Source: Roseomonas sp. (lineage in GTDB: Bacteria > Pseudomonadota > Alphaproteobacteria > Acetobacterales > Acetobacteraceae). Taken from it: 45,368 nt of DNA. The notes under the pieces were generated by a model. That model had not been told where the DNA came from. It saw nothing but the letters and a program-made list of their open reading frames with translations, and did not search any database. How positions within the stretch are numbered: position 1 is the first letter of the stretch; each line of letters opens with the position of its first letter. This document shows positions 1-10,615 of this stretch, piece by piece. The stretch covers positions 1-45,368 of the forward strand of contig JADCFN010000018.1 of NCBI GenBank assembly GCA_020249505.1, in the 5' to 3' direction. The position numbers were made by a program, and so were the translations under genes.

Positions 1-56
1 AGCGCCACCTTCGCCTTGAAGGAAGGGCTGTGGTTCCGGCGGGGTCGTCTCGTCAT
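1..56 (-). CDS. IS3-family transposase OrfA, N-terminal fragment
   Basis: The first 18 codons run off the window edge. They read MTRRPRRNHSPSFKAKVA, which matches the start of OrfA proteins of IS3-family elements, where a basic N-terminus with an NHSPxFKAKVAL motif leads into a helix-turn-helix. OrfA binds DNA and is normally fused to the DDE transposase OrfB by frameshifting. The ATG at 56 is preceded by a good ribosome binding site (GGAGA) a few bases upstream. Whether the full element is intact cannot be seen. Confidence 0.75.
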   Translation of the reverse strand, partial: MTRRPRRNHSPSFKAKVA

Positions 57-142
57 GGTGTCTCCTGTTCACGGCTTCATGCCGCAGTCAGGCAGAAAAT
101 ACACTTATCCCAGATGTGCAGATTCCCCGAGCCAGCTCTTCA
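1..142 (-). mobile_element. IS3-family insertion sequence, 5' end only (cut by window edge)
   Basis: The element is identified by the start of an IS3-type orfA at 1-56 on the minus strand. The outer boundary is an inference. IS3-family elements usually begin with TG, and a TG (seen as CA on the plus strand) at 141-142 lies a plausible distance upstream of orfA. The matching end and any target duplication are outside the window. It sits about 500 bp upstream of pyrG, so it may have rearranged the usual upstream neighbourhood of that gene. Confidence 0.6.
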
Positions 143-302
143 GGCAGAAACGGCAATTCAATTAACCACGACTGCCCGTGCGGGCGCCGCCGCGTCGTTC
201 TGCCCAAGACCCCCAATGCCGGCCGTCGGTCGGCAATCCGCGGCCATCACAGGGGACCACATTGATGGCCGGAAAATCACTGACCAGCGCCATTGCGACG
301 CC

Positions 303-488
303 TCAGGGGCGGGAAAAGCCAGCAAGCTGGATGTCAAGTGTATTGCGGGTCGTTACCCGAACAATGCGCCCCCATTCGCCGGCATGGGCGGTCACGATTG
401 GGCCGGCTTCATCACGGGTGAGACGCACAAGATCGCCGACTTCCGGGATCACGATCTGGGAGCCATCGGGCCGGGCGTCTATCCGCAT
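303..488 (-). CDS. small hypothetical protein, 61 aa
   Basis: Function not recognised. The ATG at 488 is chosen over a TTG at 521 because an AGGA ribosome binding site lies 8 bases upstream of it. The product is hydrophilic with alternating charged and beta-prone stretches (VGDLVRLTRDE, WGRIVRVTTRN), suggesting a small beta-barrel like KOW or SH3 modules. That fold is a guess from the pattern only. It has no cysteines and no membrane segment. It faces away from pyrG and stands alone between the IS3 end and pyrG. Codon use looks like that of its neighbours, so I take it as real with moderate confidence. Confidence 0.5.
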   Translation of the reverse strand: MRIDARPDGSQIVIPEVGDLVRLTRDEAGPIVTAHAGEWGRIVRVTTRNTLDIQLAGFSRP

Positions 489-590
489 GAGGATTTTCCT
501 GTTCCATAGTGTTGCCGACAAAGCGGCTTCTCCAACGCAGTAAAAGCGACAAATCTCAAAAATCCGCTAATGGAAGGGGCGATAAAGTAG

Positions 591-3097
<2,507 letters not shown>

Positions 3098-3682
3098 AAC
3101 TTATCCGCCGCATCAGCCCATCACGCTTGATGAATTGGTGCCAAAGCGCGGCGGCGACGTGAAAGGCAACCAGCGAGAGCAAGGCATAGGCCGCCAATTC
3201 ATGCACTTCCTTGATGCTGCGCGACAAGGCGCGATTGGCCGCGAGCGGAGAGGCAATGCTGAAGAAGCCAAACTCCAGCCCCCGCCCACGCAAGAAAAGC
3301 GTCGCGAGGCCAAGCAAGGGCACCATAGCCATCAACGCATAAAGCCCAAGATGCGCGAGCTTCGCCAGGCGCTGCTGCTGCGCTGTCATGGCGGAAGGCA
3401 TCGCCGGCGCGCGACTGACCAAGCGCCAGAGTATCCGCAACGCCAGCAGCACCACCACAACAGCGCCCACGCTATTATGCGAGGTCTTGATCAAATCCCG
3501 AAAGGCGCCGCGCGGCAGATCATCGGCAATCAGGATGCTTGCTGCGGCATAGAAAATAAGCGCCGCCATTACCCAATGGAACAGGATTGCAAGGCGATCA
3601 TAACGGGCGCGGTCCATGGCAGCTTCCTTCACAAAAACGGCGCCTGCCTAGGCCGATGTCGCGCAGCCTGCCATGATCAGGA

Positions 3683-4057
3683 TCAAACCCCGCCTGCGCG
3701 CCGCGCCGGTTCCCGGCTGAGGCCCCTTGCTGCCAGCGCCGCCAGATATTCCGCCCAGCGGCTTTCCTGTTCCTCACCCAACTTGCGCAGATATTCCCAG
3801 GTAAAAATCCCCGTATCATGCAAATCATCAAAGCTGATCCGCAGCGCATAATGGCCAACCTGTTCCAGACCGATAATGCCAACATGGCACCGCCCCGCCA
3901 CAATCACCTTCTGCCCTGGGCCATGGCCCTGTACTTCGGCACTCGGGCTTTCCACGCGTAAATATTCAGCTGGCAGCACAAAACGCATGCCATCGGCAAA
4001 GGCAATCTCCAGGATTTTTTCCGCCTTGCGCAGGCGGATTTCAGAAGGTGCGCTCAT
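3683..4057 (-). CDS. DUF971 (GBBH-like N-terminal domain) protein
   Basis: A 124-aa stand-alone copy of the domain also found at the N-terminus of gamma-butyrobetaine hydroxylase. The family signature is clear: [28 protein letters not shown], and near the end [21 protein letters not shown]. Stand-alone members are small cytoplasmic proteins. A link to iron-sulfur or metal handling has been proposed for some, but the function here is unknown. The start overlaps the stop of the upstream Trm112-like gene by 4 bp, so translation is probably coupled. The same neighbours (thioredoxin-TPR, LON-domain, Trm112-like) recur in alphaproteobacteria. Confidence 0.88.
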   Translation of the reverse strand: MSAPSEIRLRKAEKILEIAFADGMRFVLPAEYLRVESPSAEVQGHGPGQKVIVAGRCHVGIIGLEQVGHYALRISFDDLHDTGIFTWEYLRKLGEEQESRWAEYLAALAARGLSREPARRAGGV

Positions 4058-4251
4058 GCGTCCAATTTGCGCGCCTCATCCGGCAGCATGATCGGAATGC
4101 CATCACGCACCGGATAGGCCAGGCCCGCGCTATCGCTGATCAATTCGCCCTTGTCGCGGTCATAGCGGAGCGGCTTTTTGGTCACGGGGCAGACCAGGAT
4201 TTCAAGCAGCTTGGGGTCAAGCGCGCCGCCTTTTAGTTGCGTTTCGGTCAC
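4054..4251 (-). CDS. Trm112/YcaR family small protein
   Basis: A 65-aa protein of the Trm112p-like family (PF03966), recognised by [17 protein letters not shown] and the end motif [16 protein letters not shown]. Eukaryotic Trm112 activates methyltransferases. Bacterial members are small and mostly uncharacterised. The zinc-type second cysteine of CPxC is replaced (CPVT), so only one cysteine remains and metal binding is doubtful, as in many proteobacterial copies. The start is a GTG at 4251 with a GAAGGGAA ribosome binding site upstream. The stop overlaps the DUF971 start by 4 bp. The upstream LON-domain gene ends 17 bp before it. Confidence 0.88.
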   Translation of the reverse strand: MTETQLKGGALDPKLLEILVCPVTKKPLRYDRDKGELISDSAGLAYPVRDGIPIMLPDEARKLDA

Positions 4252-4267
4252 GGATAAATTCCCTTCA

Positions 4268-4930
4268 TCAACTGAGGCTGCCCGGGTTCGGCATATTGGC
4301 CGCTGCCCCCATGCGCAGCAGCGTCACCAGCATCTCGGCCCGGGCTGATCCTTCGGCGGCTTCCAGCAGCGCCTGTTTTTCCGGTGGATCAAAGGGGCAG
4401 ACCATTGCGAGCATCGTCACCAACAGCGCATCGGGCGTTTGTTCCACCGCATCCCAATTCGCCTCAATCCCACGCGTCTGGAAATAGGGCTTGAGCGCCC
4501 CAAGCAAAGCCGGGCGATCCAGCGGCGGCGGTTCCGCTTCCAGCAAGTCCGTCACGAAATCCGTATAATCCGCGCGTACACGCCGATAACCGCCGGCGGC
4601 CTGCGGCAATTCCTCCGTAATGCGAAACCGCGTCACGCCGATCAGCGTAATCAACAGCCGCCCATCATCGGTTTCGCTGAAGGATGAAAGCCGCCCGAGG
4701 CAGCCGATGCGGTAAAGCCCTGGGCCTGTCGCGCCCGTCTTGCCGCGCGCATCGGGTTGTACCATGCCGAAAAGTCGGCCCTGGCCCAGCGCATCCTGCG
4801 TCATCGCCAGATAGCGCGGCTCGAAAATATTGAGCGGCAGGCGCCCGCGCGGCAGCAGCAAGGCCCCCGTCAGGGGGAAGACTGCAATCTCGCTTGGCAA
4901 ATCCGCCAAGCGCGGGCTGAAGGGTTGCAT
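4268..4930 (-). CDS. LON substrate-binding domain protein (no protease domain)
   Basis: A 220-aa protein consisting essentially of the LON N-terminal substrate-binding domain (PF02190). It shows the opening [27 protein letters not shown] and later [15 protein letters not shown]. No AAA+ ATPase or Ser-Lys protease domain follows, which is normal for this stand-alone family. A role in protein quality control is presumed but not proven. The neighbouring thioredoxin-TPR gene ends 20 bp upstream, so the two are probably co-transcribed. The ATG at 4930 begins immediately before the conserved domain. Confidence 0.88.
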   Translation of the reverse strand: MQPFSPRLADLPSEIAVFPLTGALLLPRGRLPLNIFEPRYLAMTQDALGQGRLFGMVQPDARGKTGATGPGLYRIGCLGRLSSFSETDDGRLLITLIGVTRFRITEELPQAAGGYRRVRADYTDFVTDLLEAEPPPLDRPALLGALKPYFQTRGIEANWDAVEQTPDALLVTMLAMVCPFDPPEKQALLEAAEGSARAEMLVTLLRMGAAANMPNPGSLS

Positions 4931-4950
4931 GATGCGTGGTGCCGCCGGCC

Positions 4951-5886
4951 TTAACGGAACAGCACAGAAGAAAGCTTGCGCCGCCCGGCGACACTCGCCG
5001 CATCGCCAAAGCCCCAGGCTTCGAAGAATTTCAGCAATTGCTTGCGCGCCGCTTCCTCATTCCAAGCGCGGTCGCGCTTGATGGCTTCAATCAGCGCATC
5101 CACTGCGCCGGCGCGGTCATCCATGGCGTTCAGCGCAACCGCCAGATCAATCCGCGCGGCATGATCATTGGGGTCAGCGGCCAGGCGCGCTTCAAATTCG
5201 GCGAGCTTGGCGCGGGCTTCGCGCCCTTCGGCAGCCAATTCAAGCGCGCTGCGGATGGACGCAATCTCGGCATGGTTGCGGAGCTTCTCTGGCACGCTTT
5301 CAATCACCTGCAAAGCCTGTTCTTCCTGCCCGAGTGTCATCAGGCAGCGCGCAACGCCGGCCATGGCTTCGGCGTTTTCCGGTTCCTGCTGCGCCAAAGC
5401 GCCGAATAATTGCAGCGCCGTGGTGGCATCGCCTTCTTCCAGCGCGGCCTTGGCTTCGCCGAGCAGATCAGCCGTCGGCATTTGCCCGCCCGCCTGCTTG
5501 AGCAAGCCTTCAATGAAGCGCTTCACTTCCGATTCCGGCAGCGCGCCCTGGAACAGATCCAGGATCTGCCCCTTCCAGAAGGCGACGACGGTGGGCACGG
5601 ATTGCAGCGGCAGGCCCATTTGCACGAGCTGCTGCACAAGGCCGCGATTCTTATCAATATCAATCTTTACCAGCCGCACGCGGCCACCGGCAGCGTTCAC
5701 CACCTTTTCCAGCGCCGGCGTCAATTGCTTGCAGGGCCCGCACCAGGTGGCCCAGAAATCCACCAGCACCGGCACATCATTGGATGCCTGCACCACATCC
5801 TGCATGAAGGTGGTCTGGTCACCATCCTTGATGGCGCTGGCAGCGGCGCCCTGCGGCGGGCGAGAGGGGTCGAAGATCACTTCCAT
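4951..5886 (-). CDS. thioredoxin-TPR protein, YbbN/CnoX-like co-chaperone
   Basis: A 311-aa cytoplasmic protein with an N-terminal thioredoxin domain (about 20-130) and a C-terminal helical TPR-type region (about 145-300). The redox motif is intact, WCGPC with Cys49 and Cys52, unlike E. coli CnoX/YbbN, which has a degenerate site. Family members hold unfolding proteins under oxidative stress and hand them to GroEL or DnaK. An active dithiol suggests this one could also reduce substrates. The TPR part shows repeated AEAMAGVARCLMTLG-like helices. It lies directly upstream of the LON-domain gene, a recurring quality-control pairing in alphaproteobacteria. Confidence 0.9.
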   Translation of the reverse strand: MEVIFDPSRPPQGAAASAIKDGDQTTFMQDVVQASNDVPVLVDFWATWCGPCKQLTPALEKVVNAAGGRVRLVKIDIDKNRGLVQQLVQMGLPLQSVPTVVAFWKGQILDLFQGALPESEVKRFIEGLLKQAGGQMPTADLLGEAKAALEEGDATTALQLFGALAQQEPENAEAMAGVARCLMTLGQEEQALQVIESVPEKLRNHAEIASIRSALELAAEGREARAKLAEFEARLAADPNDHAARIDLAVALNAMDDRAGAVDALIEAIKRDRAWNEEAARKQLLKFFEAWGFGDAASVAGRRKLSSVLFR

Positions 5887-5958
5887 TGGGGCAAATCCTG
5901 GTCTTGTTGCCCCATAAATGCGCCCTATTGCCGCAGAAGCAAGTCACCCCGGCGTGGT

Positions 5959-6462
5959 TCAGGCGCCATCCAGTTCCAGCAGCCGGGTTTCATGCCCTAG
6001 CCCGGCCAGAAAGCCTAGCAAATCCTGGGGTGCAAGCCCGGTGGAAGCCGTATTGACCAAGGGGTGCACCCAAATCACCGGATGGCGCATCAGCCCCGCA
6101 TCCATGACAAAGCGAATCCGGGCTGGCGGCGTATTCACCAGGCCAAAGGGCGTGACCGAGCCAGGTGTCAGGCCCAGGATTGTCAGCAATTCCTCGGCAC
6201 TGCCCATGGAGACCTTGCCGGCTTCCGCCATACGGGCGAGCGCATTGATGGAAACCTGGCGGGATTCCTCAAGCGTTGCCAGCAGGAAGGGGCCATCGCC
6301 CTTGGCTGGGCGCAGGAACAGATTTTTCGTATGCCCGCCCGGCAGCGTTCCGCGCAAATCCTGGCTTTCGGCAACGGTGAAGACCGCCGGGTGATGGCGT
6401 GTTTCCGTGGCAATGCCGGCGGCTTTAAGCCGGGCGAGCAAGTTTTCCGGCGTCTCTGGCAT
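5959..6462 (-). CDS. Ala-tRNA(Pro) deacylase, ProX/PrdX (YbaK) family
   Basis: A 167-aa trans-editing factor that hydrolyses alanine wrongly attached to tRNA(Pro) (ProXp-ala group of the YbaK superfamily). The signature LPGGHTKNLFLR contains the conserved lysine of the family. HHPAVFTVAES near residue 24 and the GLTPGSVTPFGLVN loop are also typical. The ATG at 6462 shares one base with the stop of the upstream receptor gene, so translation may be coupled. A TTG one codon upstream is less likely. The family normally stands alone, as here. Its place behind a transporter receptor gene seems incidental. Confidence 0.9.
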   Translation of the reverse strand: MPETPENLLARLKAAGIATETRHHPAVFTVAESQDLRGTLPGGHTKNLFLRPAKGDGPFLLATLEESRQVSINALARMAEAGKVSMGSAEELLTILGLTPGSVTPFGLVNTPPARIRFVMDAGLMRHPVIWVHPLVNTASTGLAPQDLLGFLAGLGHETRLLELDGA

Positions 6463-7430
6463 CAATCAAGCTTGATGTTGTTGGCGCGCACAACCTGGCC
6501 CCAGACCTCGATCTCATTATCCAGCCAGCGGCGGAAGGATTCCGGGCCCTCGGCGCGGTTTTCGCCGCCAATCGCGGTGATGCGCTCCGCTACGCTGGGC
6601 GCGGCCATGGCAGCGCGGAGATCACGCGAAAGACGTTCCACCATCGCGGGCGGGGTGGCGCCTTGCACCAGCACGCCCTGCCAGGTGCCGCTTTCAGCCG
6701 CCGGCCAGCCGAGTTCCTTGAAGGTTGGCACGTCCGGGAAATCAGGCAGGCGGCGCGGGCCGGTCACGGCGATGGGGCGCAATTGCCCCTGCTTGCAGAA
6801 GGGTGCGGTTGCGGTGGCGCCATTGATCAGCAATTGCGCTTCGCCCGTGGCCACGGCGGTGAGTGCCGCCGCCCCGCCGCGATAGGGCACTTGCGTCAGA
6901 TCAGCGCCCCAATGCTGGGTCACCAGAAGCCCTGTCAAATGATTGCCCACACCAATTCCGGCATGGCCGACATTCACGCGCGTCGGATTGGCCTTGGCAT
7001 AGGCCACCAATTCGGCGGGATTATTCACCGGCACGGAAGGATGCACCGCCAGGATATAGGGCGCGTAGATCAGCATCGTCACCGGCGCCAAATCCCGCTT
7101 CAGATCAAAGGGAAAGCGCGTATAGAGCGACGGCGCGGTGGCCAGTGTTGAAACATCAATGATCAGCATGGTGTGACCATCGGGCGGCGATTTCGCCACC
7201 AGATCAGCGCCAATATTCCCGCTGGCGCCGGTACGGTTTTCCACCACCACATTCTGGCCGAAGGATTTGGTGAGCTCTGGTGAAAGCAAGCGCGCTATGA
7301 TGTCCGAGGTGCCGCCTGGGGCGAAGGGCACAATGAAGCGCACCGGCCGATCCAGATTCTGCGCCACAGCGGGCAAGGCAGCCAGGCTTGAAAGGGCAAG
7401 CGCGCCCTTCAGCGTGTCACGGCGATTCAT
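6462..7430 (-). CDS. Bug/TctC-family solute receptor
   Basis: A 322-aa periplasmic substrate-binding protein of the tripartite tricarboxylate transporter receptor family (PF03401). The N-terminus is a signal peptide (MNRRDTLKG, hydrophobic core, likely cleavage after ALPAVA-Q near residue 23). Family motifs are seen: RFIVPFAPGGTSDIIARLL, VVENRTGASGNIGAD, then QVPYRGGAAAL and the late DVPTFKELG. Such receptors bind carboxylates or related small molecules. The ligand cannot be read from sequence. No TctA or TctB membrane subunits are nearby, which is common for this expanded family. It lies downstream of the molybdenum hydroxylase and membrane coiled-coil genes on the same strand. Confidence 0.93.
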   Translation of the reverse strand: MNRRDTLKGALALSSLAALPAVAQNLDRPVRFIVPFAPGGTSDIIARLLSPELTKSFGQNVVVENRTGASGNIGADLVAKSPPDGHTMLIIDVSTLATAPSLYTRFPFDLKRDLAPVTMLIYAPYILAVHPSVPVNNPAELVAYAKANPTRVNVGHAGIGVGNHLTGLLVTQHWGADLTQVPYRGGAAALTAVATGEAQLLINGATATAPFCKQGQLRPIAVTGPRRLPDFPDVPTFKELGWPAAESGTWQGVLVQGATPPAMVERLSRDLRAAMAAPSVAERITAIGGENRAEGPESFRRWLDNEIEVWGQVVRANNIKLD

Positions 7431-7490
7431 GGGTTTCCTCCGGCGGTTTCAGGAAATGGTTGCGCTAATGCAAGCCCCTGTCCAGAGCCT

Positions 7491-8201
7491 TCAGTTCCGC
7501 GGGCAGGTCGCTAGCGCCACCTGGACAAAGCCGCGCATATCACTCGCCGTAATGGCAAGGTCCAGTTCCAGATTGCCGAGCGGGATGGTGAAGCGCTGCG
7601 GCAAGCCGGTCAGGTTCTCCGAGCGGCCATTCCAGGCGGTGGTGACCATCACATTGGCAAGCCGCGCCGCATCTTCTGTGCCGGCCGGCATGGCGGCGGT
7701 GATGCGCAGCAAGCCATCCAGGAAGCTGGTGCCTTCCTCCGCATTTGGCGTACCGCCAAACCGAATGGCGAAGCGGCGGATAATTGGGCGGCCTTCACAG
7801 CGGCGCGGATTATCGGCGGCGCGCAGCACCTCCATCAGCCGTTCCGGCGCTACACCAGCCGCGATACGTTGCGCGGCGGTGGCCAGCACATCCGTGAAGG
7901 GCGGGCGCGGCACTTCCTGATCATGGCGTGCGCGCCAGGTGCTGGCATCGGCGCGCGCTTGTTCAAGTTCAGCGATAAGCTTGGTTTTCTCGCCCGCCTC
8001 GGCGCTTTCGCGTTCCGCCGCCGCCGCCAGCCTTGCTTCAAGGGTGGTGACCTCGGCGCGTGCGATTTCCTCCGCGCCGCGATAGGCAATGACGCCAAAG
8101 CCCAGAAACACCAGCAAAAGCATGACGCCTTGGGACAGACGCCACAGCCAGCGCGTGGCGCGCTGGCGGCGTTCCCGGTTGCGTCTTCTGCCAAGCGCCA
8201 T
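7491..8201 (-). CDS. membrane-anchored coiled-coil protein, unknown
   Basis: Function not recognised. The 236-aa product begins with a very basic stretch (about residues 4-17), then one membrane helix (about 20-43). Next comes a charged, alanine-rich, coiled-coil-like stretch (about 45-95), then a folded region of about 130 residues with several prolines. The topology suggests a cytoplasmic N-terminus and a periplasmic bulk. Two cysteines occur, one in RRCEGRP near the middle and one next to the C-terminus (ATCPRN), which could form a disulfide in the periplasm. It starts 6 bp after the stop of the molybdenum hydroxylase gene, so the two are almost certainly co-transcribed. No enzyme motif is seen. 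Confidence 0.75.
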   Translation of the reverse strand: MALGRRRNRERRQRATRWLWRLSQGVMLLLVFLGFGVIAYRGAEEIARAEVTTLEARLAAAAERESAEAGEKTKLIAELEQARADASTWRARHDQEVPRPPFTDVLATAAQRIAAGVAPERLMEVLRAADNPRRCEGRPIIRRFAIRFGGTPNAEEGTSFLDGLLRITAAMPAGTEDAARLANVMVTTAWNGRSENLTGLPQRFTIPLGNLELDLAITASDMRGFVQVALATCPRN

Positions 8202-8207
8202 CGCGTT

Positions 8208-10553
8208 TCAGCCCTGCAGCAGCGCCCAGATGCGCGGCGGCGTGAGTGGCATTTGCACGCTATCCGCCACCGCACCGCGCCCATGCCGCGCCAGCGCATC
8301 CGAAACGGCATTCACCAGCGCCGGCGTGGCGCCAATGGTGCCGAGCTCCCCAACACCCTTCACGCCAAGCGGATTGGTGCGGCAAGGGATGGATTGATCA
8401 AGAAGCGTGGTCGCGGTGGGCAGCATATCCGCGCGCGGCATTGTGTAATCCATGAAGCTTGCGGTCAGCGGTTGGCCGGTGGAGGGGTCATAGATGACCG
8501 CCTCACATAATGCTTGGCCAATGCCTTGCAGCGCACCGCCCACCACCTGACCTTCCACGATCAAAGGGTTCACCACGCGCCCCGCATCATTGCTGGAAAC
8601 ATAAAGCGGAATGGCAACCTCACCCGTATCAGGGTCAATTTCCACTTCCGCGATATGGCAGCCATTGGGCCAGGTAGGGCCGGAAACAGAGCTGGTGGAA
8701 TCAATGAAAATGCGGCCTTCCGGCTGCTTCGCTGCCAATTCAAAAAGCCCAATCCGCCGATCCGTGCCTGCCACCTGGAAGGCACCGGCCAGATATTCCA
8801 GATCAACCGGCGCCACTTCCAAAGCATCGGCGGCCAAGTCGCGCGCCTTGTCCACCGTTTTGTCGGCGGCGACCTTCACTGCGGAACCGGCGGTGAAAAG
8901 TGAGCGAGACCCCGCGCTGCCAAAGCCGCTGCCGCGATCAGAATCACCCATGACGATTTTGATGTTGTCGAGTTCGACACCAAAGACATCCACAGCAAGC
9001 TGCGCATAGCTGGTGGCGATGCCCTGACCCATGGCTTGCGTGGTGGCGTAGATTTCAATTTCGCGATTGGCCTTCACGGCGACGGTCACGCGTTCTTCAA
9101 ACACATTCCCACCAGTCCATTCCAGAAAGGTCGCAATGCCGCGCCCACGAACCTTGCCTTCCTTGGCCGATTGCGCGGCGCGCGCGGCAAAGCCTTGCCA
9201 ATCTGCGGCGACCAAGGCCTGGTCCATGATTTTTTCAAAACTGCCGCTGTCATAGCTTTGGCCCATGGCGTTCTTGTAGGGCATTTGCTCTGGCCGGATC
9301 ATGTTCCGCCGGCGAAGTTCGGCGGGATCAAGCGCCAGCTTGCGTGCCGCCGCATCCATCAGCCGTTCGATGATATAGATGGCTTCCGGGCGCCCGGCAC
9401 CACGATACGGGCCGGTGGGCGCCGTATTGGTCAGCACGGCGGTAAATTGGAAATCAATATTGGTGATGTCGTAAATGCTGGTCGAAACCCAAGGCCCGAT
9501 CAGCAATTGAATGGCCACACCGGAATTACGCGTATAGCCGCCCATATTGGCCAGCGTGCGCACGCGAAGCCCGAGCACCTTGCCATCGGCATCCAGCGCC
9601 AATTCCGCCTTGCTATCCGTATCGCGGCCATGCAGCGCGGCGAGGAAATCTTCCATCCGCTCTGCCGCCCAGCGCACCGGGCGGCCCAGGCGCCGCGCGG
9701 CAAAGGCAACCACCGCATCTTCGGCATAAAGCCCGGTCTTCATGCCAAAGCCGCCACCAACATCGCCCACCAGCACGCGCACGCGATCGGTCGGAATATC
9801 CAGTACTTCCTTGCACAGCTGGTCACGAAAGCCTGATGGCATCTGCGTGCTCATGCGGATGGTGAAGCGGTCACTCGAACCATCATATTCGGCCAGCACC
9901 ACGCGCGGTTCCATGGAAACCGGCGCCAGGCGCTGATTCACCAGATCAAGAGCCACAACATGCGCTGCCTTCGCGAAGGCAGCTTCCACCGCCGCCTGAT
10001 CGCCATAGCGGGTCTCCGCGACGATGTTATTGCCGGCGGCGTGCCAAAGCTGCGGCGCGCCGGGGGCGATGGCCTGCCGCAGTTCCGTCACGGCGGGCAG
10101 CTCTTCGTAATGCACCATGATGGCTTCGGCTGCATCACGCGCCGCGGCGGCGCTTTCGGCGATGATGGCTGCGACGGGTTCGCCCACAAAACGCACCAAC
10201 CCCTGCGCCAAGATCGGGCGCGGCGGCGCGGCTAGGTCTGACCCATCCGGGCGCTTGAAGGGCAGAGCGACGCCAAGGGATTTCAACCCCGCCGCCGCCA
10301 CATCCTCACCGGTGAGGATCGCCGTCACACCCGGCATAGCGCGCGCGGCGCTGGCATCAATCGAGGCTATGCGCGCATGGGCATGGGGGGAGCGTAAAAA
10401 CACCAGATGCGCCTGGCCCGGTAGCGCCTCATCATTGGTAAAGCGGCCCGCACCGGCCAGCAGCGGCCCATCTTCCAACCGCCGCACCGCCTGACCGCTG
10501 CCGAAGCGGCCCACCGTGTCATTCATGCCATCCATTGCCCTGCACCCATTCAT
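8208..10553 (-). CDS. xanthine dehydrogenase-family molybdopterin-binding subunit (form II CoxL-like)
   Basis: A large molybdenum hydroxylase subunit of about 781 aa, of the CoxL/xanthine dehydrogenase family. It hydroxylates an aldehyde, N-heterocycle or similar carbon using a molybdopterin cofactor. The Ald_Xan_dh_C domain covers about residues 25-135, followed by the two cofactor-binding regions. The active-loop motif is PYRGAGR, diagnostic of form II, not the AYRCSFR of true CO dehydrogenase. The catalytic glutamate is in GVGELG near the C-terminus, and GGGFGMK is present. No medium (FAD) or small (2Fe-2S) subunit genes are adjacent. ATGs at 10553, 10535 and 10526 are all possible starts. 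The conserved domain begins just after the last of them. Confidence 0.93.
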   Translation of the reverse strand: MNGCRAMDGMNDTVGRFGSGQAVRRLEDGPLLAGAGRFTNDEALPGQAHLVFLRSPHAHARIASIDASAARAMPGVTAILTGEDVAAAGLKSLGVALPFKRPDGSDLAAPPRPILAQGLVRFVGEPVAAIIAESAAAARDAAEAIMVHYEELPAVTELRQAIAPGAPQLWHAAGNNIVAETRYGDQAAVEAAFAKAAHVVALDLVNQRLAPVSMEPRVVLAEYDGSSDRFTIRMSTQMPSGFRDQLCKEVLDIPTDRVRVLVGDVGGGFGMKTGLYAEDAVVAFAARRLGRPVRWAAERMEDFLAALHGRDTDSKAELALDADGKVLGLRVRTLANMGGYTRNSGVAIQLLIGPWVSTSIYDITNIDFQFTAVLTNTAPTGPYRGAGRPEAIYIIERLMDAAARKLALDPAELRRRNMIRPEQMPYKNAMGQSYDSGSFEKIMDQALVAADWQGFAARAAQSAKEGKVRGRGIATFLEWTGGNVFEERVTVAVKANREIEIYATTQAMGQGIATSYAQLAVDVFGVELDNIKIVMGDSDRGSGFGSAGSRSLFTAGSAVKVAADKTVDKARDLAADALEVAPVDLEYLAGAFQVAGTDRRIGLFELAAKQPEGRIFIDSTSSVSGPTWPNGCHIAEVEIDPDTGEVAIPLYVSSNDAGRVVNPLIVEGQVVGGALQGIGQALCEAVIYDPSTGQPLTASFMDYTMPRADMLPTATTLLDQSIPCRTNPLGVKGVGELGTIGATPALVNAVSDALARHGRGAVADSVQMPLTPPRIWALLQG

Positions 10554-10615
10554 CCCGGCGGGCGGATTTGCCCCTGCCTTTTCAAGGGTTCATCTGCGAC
10601 GGAAAGGCTGGCGTA

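Noticed and set aside
8208-10553. Carbon monoxide dehydrogenase (CoxL form I)
   Set aside because: The active-site loop reads PYRGAGR and not AYRCSFR, so CO oxidation is not supported.
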